From a virus: a stretch of DNA of 64,000 nt. Below the pieces are notes generated by a model that was not told the origin of the DNA, made no database searches, and saw only the letters and a program-made list of their open reading frames with translations. A program made the position numbers and the translations under genes. Positions 38,165-46,569 of this stretch are shown piece by piece. The stretch is taken from positions 1 through 64,000 of the IMG/VR virus record IMGVR_UViG_3300023174_000084; one strand, written 5' to 3'. Position 1 is the first letter of the stretch. The number at the start of each line of letters is the position of its first letter.

Positions 38165-38982
38165 TACATTTCACCAACAAAATTAGCCACAGCAGGCATA
38201 TCTCCTTGGAAATGATATGTACCAATATGCGATGTTCTCATCCATGGACACAACCAAATCGAACCACCAATCTTGCGCCACATCTGGCAGAACATATAAT
38301 CTTCTGATAGATAACGATCAGAACCCCCTCCAACAATAGATTCTTTTGTATCAATCACTGTATCAAAGAAAGCATGAATATAACGTGTACCATCAAAATT
38401 GGCTTGGCCAACATGGTCTGGTTTATATCGAATCATTGGATATGCTTCTTCCATCTTTGCAAAGACTTCACGTTTAATCATCATGAAGCCAGTACCAATC
38501 TCTAATACTTCTAATGGTTGTGTTACAGAAAACTGTGCGGTACCTTTAACAGGGTTAAAAACATAATCACCAGTAACTTTTTCTAAAGTCTGTGCATCAA
38601 TGTCTGGTTTTCTTTCAACGGCTTTCTTAACAGATTTCCACTTAATTGCTTTCTTTGGATAAGGACCGCCTGCAACTTCTTTGTCGAGAGCTAACAGAGC
38701 AATAACATCTTGTGGATTAAATGAAATATCAGAATCAAGAAACAACATATGAGTGCAATCTGAACGATGAATAAATTCATCTACCAAATAATTTCTTGCA
38801 CGAGTAATTAATGATTCATTGAAAAGAAATGAAAATTTAATCTGTATTCCATATTGAAAACAAATACCTTGAAGGTCTAGACAAGCTTTCATATACAGAC
38901 CGTGATTCATGCCACCATACATTGGTGTAGCCACAAACAAGCTCTTTTTTTGTAATTCTTCTTTTTTAATTGAAATTTCCAT
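38164..38982 (-). CDS. Glycosyltransferase with GT-A fold
   Basis: A 272-residue protein. SLFVATPMYGGMNHG at the N-terminus and MLFLDSDISFNPQDV (about 78-92) with the DxD motif mark it as GT-A. FMMIKREVFAKM and SEDYMFCQMWRKIGG (about 227-241, ED-type catalytic region) support this. Comparable genes occur in many T4-like cyanophages. It is separate from the main glycan island. Confidence 0.8.
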   Translation of the reverse strand: MEISIKKEELQKKSLFVATPMYGGMNHGLYMKACLDLQGICFQYGIQIKFSFLFNESLITRARNYLVDEFIHRSDCTHMLFLDSDISFNPQDVIALLALDKEVAGGPYPKKAIKWKSVKKAVERKPDIDAQTLEKVTGDYVFNPVKGTAQFSVTQPLEVLEIGTGFMMIKREVFAKMEEAYPMIRYKPDHVGQANFDGTRYIHAFFDTVIDTKESIVGGGSDRYLSEDYMFCQMWRKIGGSIWLCPWMRTSHIGTYHFQGDMPAVANFVGEM

Positions 38983-38996
38983 TTGTTCTCCGAAAA

Positions 38997-39032
38997 ATAA
39001 AAAAAAAGGGACTCCACTTCCGTGGAATCCCT
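38997..39032 (-). terminator. Strong Rho-independent terminator
   Basis: The minus strand has an eleven-base stem (AGGGATTCCAC paired with GTGGAGTCCCT, one G:T pair) with a tetraloop, followed by a long T-run. It ends transcription after the winged-helix gene. Confidence 0.85.
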
Positions 39033-39047
39033 AAGCGCTAGGTTCGA

Positions 39048-39317
39048 TTAACCTGCGTAAGCACGAACACCGTTAGCACGGCACTGAGCCTTGAAAGACT
39101 TGCTTGGTGTACCAAGACGGTAGAAAGTCTTTTTCTGTCCATCAACATTTTTCTTGTTTGCGTAGATGGCATAACCTTCTTGGCGCAATTCAGAAATACG
39201 AGCAGAAACGTTAGTGATACCGAAACGGCGTTGAGCTTGTTCGGTTGTAAAGGTGTTGTAACCTTGAGTTTGCATTAAAGCATTGAGCATACGCTCTTTG
39301 GCGGATAATTTAGCCAT
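39048..39317 (-). CDS. Winged-helix DNA-binding protein, monocistronic
   Basis: An 89-residue basic protein with a winged-helix fold: KERMLNALMQTQGYNTFTTE (about 7-26), a recognition helix NVSARISELRQEG (about 35-47) and a beta wing YAIYANKKNVDGQKKTFYRL. It has its own sigma70-type promoter and a strong terminator, so it is an isolated transcription unit. This fits a regulator or an abundant DNA-binding protein. No ligand domain is present. Confidence 0.8.
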   Translation of the reverse strand: MAKLSAKERMLNALMQTQGYNTFTTEQAQRRFGITNVSARISELRQEGYAIYANKKNVDGQKKTFYRLGTPSKSFKAQCRANGVRAYAG

Positions 39318-39381
39318 TTTTTAAGACTCCATATTAAAGTTAATAACAAAAATCTCGTCAACTTCTTCAACGAGTAAACAC

Positions 39382-39410
39382 ATCATATCATTATATAGTG
39401 TGTGTGTCAA
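39382..39410 (-). promoter_or_regulatory. Sigma70-type promoter of the winged-helix gene
   Basis: The minus strand reads TTGACA, 17 bases, TATGAT, about 60 bases before the ATG. A second TATAAT at shorter spacing overlaps it but is less well placed. The leader of about 58 bases contains no other feature that I can see. Confidence 0.75.
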
Positions 39411-39432
39411 GTATATTTGCGGTATACTTGTT

Positions 39433-40698
39433 TTATCTGCCAACTTGTGGCAAATATTTGGCCTTGGTTTCTTCCCAAGACATTTTGATTAGGTCATCAT
39501 AGAAAAGTGTTTCATATGAAACATTATTTTTTTTCTGTAATTGCCTAATACGACCCTTAGCATACTTGATTTTCCAAATATTGGCAAGGGCTTCTTCACT
39601 AGTATCAAACGACTTTACCAGTTCAGAATCGGTAATTTCTTTACGGAGAAATTCATTGGTATTATTATAGAGTGGACTAAAATAGATACCACGTTGATGT
39701 TCGGTGCGGATTAATTCTTTTGGTATTTGTAACTTGGAATATGCAAAATTTAATGAACGATTTTTGTGGTCACGTTTGAGTGGAAGACCTTGTTGATTTT
39801 TGGCATCCCACCATTCAAAATATTTACGAGTATGATTTTCTTTAATCCAATCAAACACCAATTTTTTGGTGGCTCTCGTTGGTTCAAATGCAACTGAACC
39901 TGATGAGAATCCCATTTGATTCCAATGTTCAAGTCCATCATATTGAGATAATCCACCAGCTTTAGTTTTGCCATATAATGATGTTGTGGTAACACCAACT
40001 AGTGTATCGCCATATTGCCGTTTCCAATCTTTCTGAACTGTATCAGATAAACACATCAATGCCAACAATTTACCACCCATGTAATTAAAACCAAGTGGCT
40101 GTAATGGAACGATTGTAGAACCGATTGCGGTGTGATTAATCATGTGTTGTTGTGTTTTGACATCTCGTGACCATCCGATTGCGTTATCTCTCGGAGTCAA
40201 GTCCAGGAAGTCTGAGGAGATGCATATCACACCAAGATATTTTTTTGTTACCTCATCGGTAAGAATATAAAATAGATTACGGCCAATGTTAGAATTGTTT
40301 TTCATTGTAGATGAGAATGTGCGAATGGCATTCCATCTTTCTGCTTCAGGTCCATTTGATAAAACCATAACAGGTTTTAGTTTTTCAAAATCATCAGGAT
40401 CTTTTGGCATCCAAAAATTTCTTTTGACTTCATTAATCATTTCTTCTTGTTCGGGATACACCATTTGTAATTCTTCACCAAACAACGTAGATACCTCATG
40501 GACAGGATATCTTTCTTTAATTTCACACCATTTTTGATACAAAGTATATTCACGAACATCCATTTGAGAAGCATAGGTTAAATCCTCAATGAGGACTTTC
40601 TTCATATGTTCTTCATCAATATGTTCAAAAGAACTGGTAGGATTTTTTTCTTGCCAGTCTTGCCATTGTTTTTCTACAAATTCAATCGGTGTTGCCAT
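39433..40698 (-). CDS. DruA-like (DUF4338-type) protein, second copy
   Basis: A 421-residue protein. Residues 153-180 (KYLGVICISSDFL, then TPRDNAIGWS) and 202-265 (LGFNYMGGKLLALM, DWKRQYGDTLVGVTTTSLYG, SQYDGLEHWNQMG) follow the order of conserved blocks in DruA/DUF4338 proteins (IGW, LA..LAL, DW..YG...T, W..G). The protein at 19754-20860 shares the second block. The similarity is read by eye. It overlaps peptide deformylase by one base. The reaction is unknown. Confidence 0.65.
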   Translation of the reverse strand: MATPIEFVEKQWQDWQEKNPTSSFEHIDEEHMKKVLIEDLTYASQMDVREYTLYQKWCEIKERYPVHEVSTLFGEELQMVYPEQEEMINEVKRNFWMPKDPDDFEKLKPVMVLSNGPEAERWNAIRTFSSTMKNNSNIGRNLFYILTDEVTKKYLGVICISSDFLDLTPRDNAIGWSRDVKTQQHMINHTAIGSTIVPLQPLGFNYMGGKLLALMCLSDTVQKDWKRQYGDTLVGVTTTSLYGKTKAGGLSQYDGLEHWNQMGFSSGSVAFEPTRATKKLVFDWIKENHTRKYFEWWDAKNQQGLPLKRDHKNRSLNFAYSKLQIPKELIRTEHQRGIYFSPLYNNTNEFLRKEITDSELVKSFDTSEEALANIWKIKYAKGRIRQLQKKNNVSYETLFYDDLIKMSWEETKAKYLPQVGR

Positions 40699-41309
40699 TA
40701 TTTTTTAAGCTTACTCAAGTTTTTTTTCATTTTGCCAACCATCTTAAAGAGTTTATCTCTTTTTTTCATGGCCATTTGAAATGCTAAAGGTTTAACACGA
40801 CTAGTATACACGATTCCATTCATGTGGTCAAGCTCGTGGAGAAAACAACGAGCGGATATGCCAGTCAATTTGGTATTTCTAATTTGGCCATTAAAGTCTT
40901 GGTACTCCACCATAATCTCTTTTGGCCTACCGATTCGTAATGATAATAATGGATAAGAAAGGCATCCTTCTTCCATTAAAATCATTTCATCTGATAAAGA
41001 AATAACTTTTGGATTAAAGAATGCCACATATTCATCACCAGCACCCATTACAAATACTCTGTGTTTAAAACCACATTGATTGGCAGATAGTCCAAGGCCT
41101 TTGTTTAACTTACAAGTTTCAATCAATGAAGAAGCAAACTCCGCCGGATTAACCGGCGGATTGGCAAAATCAAATTCTGGCAAATACTTTCGAAGTATAG
41201 TATCATTTTCAGGTACTAAATCAAAAATTGGTATACGCTCTTCTACCGCATAGCTAAGACCTTTTAATGTATCTTCCGTATTAAATTTAATTATTGCATC
41301 ATCTTGCAT
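40698..41309 (-). CDS. def: Peptide deformylase
   Basis: I choose the ATG at 41309 (MQDDAIIKFNTED), which overlaps the upstream stop by eleven bases; longer starts fall inside the ParB-like gene. The 203-residue enzyme carries all PDF motifs: GLGLSANQ (71-78), EGCLS with C116, and HELDH with H158, E159 and H162. It removes the formyl group from new proteins. PDF genes are frequent in marine T4-like phages. Confidence 0.9.
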   Translation of the reverse strand: MQDDAIIKFNTEDTLKGLSYAVEERIPIFDLVPENDTILRKYLPEFDFANPPVNPAEFASSLIETCKLNKGLGLSANQCGFKHRVFVMGAGDEYVAFFNPKVISLSDEMILMEEGCLSYPLLSLRIGRPKEIMVEYQDFNGQIRNTKLTGISARCFLHELDHMNGIVYTSRVKPLAFQMAMKKRDKLFKMVGKMKKNLSKLKK

Positions 41310-42471
41310 ATTCTTCTTCCTCATCTTCTTCATCAAATAATTCTTCTTCATCGGCTGAATTGAAGAAAGCACTTAATCCTTGCGTAACAAGATAATTATC
41401 ACTAATCTTTTCATCGTTCTTTCCAAAAATAATTAATTTGTCCATATCTTCACAAATATCTTCAATTTGTGATGGAACACATCCATATAATTTAACTCTA
41501 TCATTATATGATTTTGCGTTACCATAGTATATGGTACTAATTTTGTTAAGATATTCAAACCACAATTTTTTAAATTTTAGTATAGATTCTAAATAACATT
41601 TTTGTAAATTGTATCCGTCTAGTTTTGAAACATAAATGACTAAACGAACTTCTTTACCAGGTTTTTGCTGAGCCAATTCGGCAGCCGCAAAAAAAGCTTT
41701 GATTGGTGAAGATGAAGCATATGGTAAGTAAATAACTTTTTCGGTTTCTATGTAGTTTTTATCTTTCAACCAAGAACCAACTTCTTTTCTTGAAGCCCAA
41801 GAAATTGGTAATAGACCGGAACTTTGAATAGCATTTTGGTGATGAAAAATTCGCCAAGATAAATCGCTACGTTTTTTACCGGTAAATTTTCCTTTTCCAC
41901 ATACTTTATTGATCCAATTAAAAATTGCGTCATAATTTAATTCTAAAGTACCTTTATTGATATGTTTATTTGCATTGTCAATAATATCGATCAGTTTCGT
42001 TAATCCCGCAGGAGCATTATCATCACCTGAGTTCAAACGCAAACCGTAATCAACTTCTTCTTCATCAGAAATATCAACAATAACACAAATACGGTTCTTG
42101 AAGTTTTTTTCAGATAAAATTTTATCTTTTGTTCGTCCATCAAGCAATTTAAATTTTCCACCTGGAATGCGTTTTACAAAAATTAATTTTTCATATAGAC
42201 GGTAACCATTTTCTAACAAATCGGTTTTTAATTCTGCATATCGGTCATTCAAACCGTTAGCTCTAACAGGTTGTGAACTGCCATAACCATCACGAACAAT
42301 TAAATCTGCATCAATTATATCAATATCGATAAATTTTAGAGATTTAAATTCAATGTTGGTGTAATATTGTGGAAAAGCAGACTTGCGAATAAGACTCTTT
42401 GCAGTTGCTAAGTTTTCTTTAGAAAATTGTCCGTTTTTTTTGATTGGTACAATAAGCTCTTTTGATTTCAT
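41299..42471 (-). CDS. ParB/Srx-like N-terminal domain protein
   Basis: A 390-residue protein. LIFVKRIPGGKFKLLDGRTKDK (read near 105-126) and the later ICVIVDISDEEEVDYGLRLNSGD segment have the ParB-domain layout (a DG.R motif before a helix and a short strand). The C-terminal half is helical and ends in a highly acidic tail (EEELFDEEDEEEEYAR). It could be a DNA-binding or nucleotide-hydrolysing ParB-like protein. A TTGCCT/TATAAT promoter and a structured leader precede it. Confidence 0.55.
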   Translation of the reverse strand: MKSKELIVPIKKNGQFSKENLATAKSLIRKSAFPQYYTNIEFKSLKFIDIDIIDADLIVRDGYGSSQPVRANGLNDRYAELKTDLLENGYRLYEKLIFVKRIPGGKFKLLDGRTKDKILSEKNFKNRICVIVDISDEEEVDYGLRLNSGDDNAPAGLTKLIDIIDNANKHINKGTLELNYDAIFNWINKVCGKGKFTGKKRSDLSWRIFHHQNAIQSSGLLPISWASRKEVGSWLKDKNYIETEKVIYLPYASSSPIKAFFAAAELAQQKPGKEVRLVIYVSKLDGYNLQKCYLESILKFKKLWFEYLNKISTIYYGNAKSYNDRVKLYGCVPSQIEDICEDMDKLIIFGKNDEKISDNYLVTQGLSAFFNSADEEELFDEEDEEEEYAR

Positions 42472-42494
42472 AATAATTTCCTTTGTTTAAAGTT

Positions 42495-42547
42495 AAGTAA
42501 TTTTTAAATACTTACTCATGTTTAGTGAGTAAAAGGTTTTAACCTTT
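42495..42547 (-). repeat. Leader with three stem-loops
   Basis: On the transcript three inverted repeats follow one another: AAAGGTT/AACCTTT (42532-42547), TTACTCA/TGAGTAA (42512-42532) and AAGTA/TACTT (42495-42513). The predicted transcription start lies at the first. They may be operators, an attenuator or a binding site for the product. Confidence 0.45.
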
Positions 42548-42553
42548 ATGTGA

Positions 42554-42582
42554 ATTATAAAATATTGTAATAACTAAGGCAA
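42554..42582 (-). promoter_or_regulatory. Sigma70-type promoter of the ParB-like gene
   Basis: The minus strand reads TTGCCT, 17 bases, TATAAT, between gp46 and the ParB-like gene. The -35 differs from consensus in two bases. Confidence 0.6.
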
Positions 42583-42599
42583 GAGATATTGTGGTAAAC

Positions 42600-44315
42600 T
42601 TATTTTTCTACCTGGCTAAAGTTGTTGACTTTTTTGAATTTAATTATACTTCTAAATTTATCAAATAACTGGTCACCCTTATGGGATATAACAAAAATGT
42701 TTGTATCATTTCCCATCTCATGAATTAACTTCAAAAACTCCTCTGTGCCAACACCATCTAGTGAAGAATCAAATACTTCATCAAGAATCAATAGATTAGT
42801 ATTGGTACTATTCTTTAGCTTGGCAATCTGTCGCCATGTAAACAATAGAGCCAAATCAATCCGCATCTTTTCACCTTCTGAGAAGTTGGCATAACTAAAC
42901 TCATCACGGTGCCTTGATTTAATTGTTTCTTCAAATGATTCATTGATATTAAAGTTCACAAAGAAATCCATGGCAGTCAAATACTTATTAATCAGTTTGT
43001 TCATGATAGGTAAGTATTGACGAATGATTTTGGTTTTAATGCCAGTATCTTTTAATAGATTACCTGCAAACTCATAATATTGTTTTTCGGTTGCAAGTTC
43101 TTCTTGTTTGGCAATCAATGCAGCCAATTTAGTTTTGAGTTCCTTTAATTTGGCATTTTCTTCTTCTAAATTATCTTTACGATTGGATAACTCAACAATT
43201 TCACCATTTAATTTATTGATAAAATTGTTTATGGCTGTAATGGTAGAATTGTGTTTTACAACTTCGTTACTGTGTGACTGTATGTGTTGAATTATTTTTT
43301 GTATTGCATCAATTCTATCACTTGTTTCAGCAATCTGTTTAGCAATATCGGTTAGTGCATCATTGACTTCAACCTTGGTGTTGTTCAATGTGATGATTTG
43401 TCCTTCTCTAAACTCTTGGTCAATACCTTGTTTACAAGTAGGACAATCACCATTATCGTGATAGAATACAACCTCTTTCTCAATCTTTTTCAAACGAGAT
43501 TCTAGTTTAGATTCTAACTGAACCAATTTGCCACTCTTTTTCTGCATGGCCATTTGATCCGAAATCTTACTATTCAATACATCAATATGTTTTTGTATCA
43601 AACCAATGTCTTTGGTTAATTGTTTGATTTGTTCTTCCGAATCAACAATCTCTTTTTGTTTCTTTTCAATTTCGGCATCATTGTGTTTCTTGTGTTCTTC
43701 AATGCTTTGTTTCTGAAAATTAATTTTCTCAGAAGTTAAATCCATTTCGTATTTGTTTTTGGTGGAGGTATCTTTAATGATGGCCATCTTCTCTTTAACC
43801 ACACCATTCATAGATGAAAAGATTTGAATGTCTAATAAGTCCTCAATGATTGCTCGTCTATCGGATGGAGATAACTGCATGAAAGGAACAAACGAAGCCG
43901 AACCAAGAATTACCACTTGAGTGAATGATTTATAGTTTAGTTTGAGAATAAACTTCTCTAGGTGTTCCTGATAGTCTTTTGCTTTGGCATCTTGGTCGAC
44001 CAACTGGCCATTGCAATACACTTCAAATGTATTTGGTTTGATGCCACGAATTACTTTGTATTGTTTTTTGCCAATAGAAAATTCAATCTCAACAACACAA
44101 TCAGATTGATTAATAGAGTTTGGTAACTGTGGTTTGTTAATCTTACGAAATGGTTTACCAAAAAGGCCAAAACATAAGGCATCAAGAATTGTTGATTTGC
44201 CTGCACCATTATTGCCAATGATGAGTGTGTTTGGTGATTTGGTTAGATTGATTTCAGTAAAATTTAATCCTGTTGAAAGAAAATTTTTCCAACGGACCTT
44301 TTCAAATATAATCAT
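42600..44315 (-). CDS. gp46: Recombination nuclease subunit gp46 (SbcC/Rad50-like)
   Basis: A 571-residue ABC-ATPase. Walker A is IGNNGAGKST (about 33-42), the zinc-hook CPTC lies between two coiled coils near residue 290, the signature is FSEGEKMR and Walker B is LLILDEVFD. It works with gp47 to resect DNA ends for recombination-dependent replication. Its start overlaps gp47 by four bases. Length matches T4 gp46 (560). Confidence 0.95.
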   Translation of the reverse strand: MIIFEKVRWKNFLSTGLNFTEINLTKSPNTLIIGNNGAGKSTILDALCFGLFGKPFRKINKPQLPNSINQSDCVVEIEFSIGKKQYKVIRGIKPNTFEVYCNGQLVDQDAKAKDYQEHLEKFILKLNYKSFTQVVILGSASFVPFMQLSPSDRRAIIEDLLDIQIFSSMNGVVKEKMAIIKDTSTKNKYEMDLTSEKINFQKQSIEEHKKHNDAEIEKKQKEIVDSEEQIKQLTKDIGLIQKHIDVLNSKISDQMAMQKKSGKLVQLESKLESRLKKIEKEVVFYHDNGDCPTCKQGIDQEFREGQIITLNNTKVEVNDALTDIAKQIAETSDRIDAIQKIIQHIQSHSNEVVKHNSTITAINNFINKLNGEIVELSNRKDNLEEENAKLKELKTKLAALIAKQEELATEKQYYEFAGNLLKDTGIKTKIIRQYLPIMNKLINKYLTAMDFFVNFNINESFEETIKSRHRDEFSYANFSEGEKMRIDLALLFTWRQIAKLKNSTNTNLLILDEVFDSSLDGVGTEEFLKLIHEMGNDTNIFVISHKGDQLFDKFRSIIKFKKVNNFSQVEK

Positions 44316-45415
44316 GCCTGTTCTTGGTTCAATGCCTCAACATATAATTCACGCATTACTGTTTTCAGCTTTTCATTGTCAATGTGTTCTTCGTGTATAC
44401 CATCTACAAACTTATTAATAATCGTGATAGTATCTTCTGCTTGGTCAACCATATCATCATCTACACCTTCTGTCAAGTCCGTAAAGTCCTCGGCAATGGT
44501 AATATCAACAGGATTAACATTATACAGGTTATTCATAAACTTGTCAAATAGATAGGGGTTCGTTTTGTTGATTACCACCACTTTAACATAGGTATTGGTA
44601 TACTTGCTCATATCTTTATTGGTAATCTCAGTAATTGATTCCACTTTATCATCATAAATGATTTTGTGGAACATTACATTTGAATTCTTTATGAAAGTAA
44701 GGTCACGAGTATTAAGATCAAAAATATGAAAGCCTCTAGCGTCATTATAATCTTGCCAAGTAAGTTCATACGGATTTCCAAGATAATGAATGCCGTCAGC
44801 TGAACTGCGATGATGATAATGCCCACTAAAAGTAAAATCAAACTTTCTGAATAACTCACGACTTAATCCTTCTTGACTTGGCATGCCACGATACATGGCA
44901 AAGCCGGCAATCTCAAAGTGACCCATACAAATATCAGCATCGGTGTCTGACATAATTTTAATACAATCGTTATGATTCTCAGTACATATCCATGGTATCA
45001 TACAGATATTTGTATTCTTCACGTTAATAACGGTTGGTTTTGAGATTACATTAATATTATTATACTCTTGCAACAACAAATCAACCGAATTCACATCATT
45101 GGTATTTTTAAAATAGGTGTCATGGTTACCAGCCAACATATGCACCTGAATACCTTTGGCATACAACTTGTCAAAGAACATCTCTCTTGTTCGTTTGAGT
45201 GTATAAAAGTTTACATACTTTCTACGGTCAAAAGTATCACCCAAAATAAGAACAGTATCAATACCGTTCTCATCAAGAACTGTAAAAAAAGTATCCCTAT
45301 AAAATTTTTCATAATAATCAAGGAAGTGTATCGAATCATTACGAGCACCAAAGTGTTGGTCGGTAATGATGGCAACTTTAGTTGCGGTCTGGTTTTCTGT
45401 GGTCGATATTGTCAT
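44312..45415 (-). CDS. gp47: Recombination nuclease subunit gp47 (SbcD/Mre11-like)
   Basis: A 367-residue calcineurin-like phosphoesterase. Motifs are TDQHFGARND (about 18-27), GDTFDRR (about 60-66), AGNHDTY (about 95-101) and FSGHYHHRS (about 196-204). It is the nuclease partner of gp46. Its start overlaps the end of the small gene 45378-45545. Length matches T4 gp47 (339) closely. Confidence 0.95.
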   Translation of the reverse strand: MTISTTENQTATKVAIITDQHFGARNDSIHFLDYYEKFYRDTFFTVLDENGIDTVLILGDTFDRRKYVNFYTLKRTREMFFDKLYAKGIQVHMLAGNHDTYFKNTNDVNSVDLLLQEYNNINVISKPTVINVKNTNICMIPWICTENHNDCIKIMSDTDADICMGHFEIAGFAMYRGMPSQEGLSRELFRKFDFTFSGHYHHRSSADGIHYLGNPYELTWQDYNDARGFHIFDLNTRDLTFIKNSNVMFHKIIYDDKVESITEITNKDMSKYTNTYVKVVVINKTNPYLFDKFMNNLYNVNPVDITIAEDFTDLTEGVDDDMVDQAEDTITIINKFVDGIHEEHIDNEKLKTVMRELYVEALNQEQA

Positions 45416-45545
45416 AATATTTTATCTCAATCACGGATTCATTTGGTTTATTGCCAGCAAAAAATGTGGCTTCTTGTAGTGTATTGAACCATTTAAAAAA
45501 TACAACAGATTCTTTTTCTGTTGGGTAGTAACTCACTTTATACAT
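45378..45545 (-). CDS. 55-residue protein between gp55 and gp47
   Basis: The ORF reads MYKVSYYPTEKESVVFFKWF and continues NTLQEATFFAGNKP to a polar end. AGGAGAG lies eight bases before its ATG and the gp55 stop is within a few bases. It overlaps the gp47 start by 38 bases. The aromatic core fits a small alpha/beta domain, as in T4-like cyanophages. Function unknown. Confidence 0.65.
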   Translation of the reverse strand: MYKVSYYPTEKESVVFFKWFNTLQEATFFAGNKPNESVIEIKYYDNIDHRKPDRN

Positions 45546-45549
45546 TATA

Positions 45550-46092
45550 TCACTCTCCTAAAAACTTTTCAAGCCCCTTTGTTTTCTTTGCCGTTGCGAT
45601 GTCTTTCTTTACCTTTCTTGCATCTTCATAGTTTTCAATAAATTCGGCAATATTATCATATAATTCAAACTGTTTAGAGGTACCATCTTCAAACTCCATC
45701 ATTTCGAATTCATCCAAAATACCCATTTGTTCTGTAGATTTATACTTAACATACAGTTGTTTCTTTTCTTTGGAAATTCTTCTTAGAAAGGCAAAGTAAA
45801 TAATCTGTGTGAAATAGGCAAAAGGATTTTTGGACTTGGCTGGGTCAAAATTATCAAAGTATTGTAGGCAATTCTCAATACCATCCGATATCATTTCGTC
45901 ACGATAGGTATAGTTTATGAAATTAGGTTTGTGTGATAAACCTTCTGCTATCTTCATAAAACACTCACCAATGTAATTTGGAATCGCTGGAGGTGATCTT
46001 TTTTCTTTCTTTGCCAGTTTACAAGCTGCCTTGTAATCGACCAAAGCTTTAAGAAAATCTTCGTTATTAATATAATGTTTTTGCTTAGCCAT
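45550..46092 (-). CDS. gp55: Late sigma factor gp55
   Basis: I choose the ATG at 46092 (MAKQKHYINNEDFLKALVDY). The 180-residue product has the core conserved in gp55 (INYTYRDEMISDGIENCLQY and FDPAKSKNPFAYFTQIIYFA, about 77-116). It directs RNA polymerase to TATAAATA late promoters, several of which I find in this window. The C-terminal region should contact gp45. A 38-base gap to the next gene has no clear minus-strand promoter. Confidence 0.92.
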   Translation of the reverse strand: MAKQKHYINNEDFLKALVDYKAACKLAKKEKRSPPAIPNYIGECFMKIAEGLSHKPNFINYTYRDEMISDGIENCLQYFDNFDPAKSKNPFAYFTQIIYFAFLRRISKEKKQLYVKYKSTEQMGILDEFEMMEFEDGTSKQFELYDNIAEFIENYEDARKVKKDIATAKKTKGLEKFLGE

Positions 46093-46113
46093 AAAATATA
46101 CCATAAAAAGTTG

Positions 46114-46142
46114 TTGACAAAGGGCTTGACAGAGTGTATAGT
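46114..46142 (+). promoter_or_regulatory. Plus-strand sigma70-like promoter (possible antisense promoter)
   Basis: The plus strand reads TTGACA, 17 bases, TATAGT, pointing right into the Sm-like gene, which lies on the other strand. No plus-strand gene follows. It may give an antisense RNA or be a chance match. Confidence 0.4.
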
Positions 46143-46175
46143 TCTCGGTGTTGACCCATGAGATTAATAATTAAT

Positions 46176-46550
46176 TTAGTGTAATGTTTGGTTTTCACCA
46201 TCATCTAATGCATCCATAATATCTTCAATTTCTTCATCTGTCATTTCATCAGCAAGACTTTTTGCCTTCAATAACTCATTAATCTTTTCCACAGTATTCA
46301 TATAGTATTCTGCAAATTCATCATTTGGTTCAAATACAGTAAGCACGTCACAAGGACTAATTTTGATTTCATTTTTTTTAATTAATTGAACTGGTAACCA
46401 ATGGGACATTACTAAACCACTTTGATGACCTTTTTGTACCAAAGAAACAGACATAGGTTCAGAGATTTCATAATCTCCATTTTCAGTATCATGCAAATTA
46501 CCAATGATATCTTCACCGTTTTTTAAACGAACTATTTTTATGGTGTTCAT
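46176..46550 (-). CDS. Sm-like protein with acidic tail
   Basis: The start at 46550 (MNTIKIVRLKNGEDIIGNLH) has AAAGGC before it, while a longer start would overlap the upstream gene. The 124-residue protein has an Sm-like beta part (RLKNGEDIIG, then DYEISEPMSVSLV) and an acidic helical end (DEMTDEEIEDIMDALDDGE). It resembles the protein at 27850-28161 in the core. Both could bind RNA; that is an inference. Confidence 0.6.
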   Translation of the reverse strand: MNTIKIVRLKNGEDIIGNLHDTENGDYEISEPMSVSLVQKGHQSGLVMSHWLPVQLIKKNEIKISPCDVLTVFEPNDEFAEYYMNTVEKINELLKAKSLADEMTDEEIEDIMDALDDGENQTLH

Positions 46551-46569
46551 TTTGATGCCTTTATTGATA

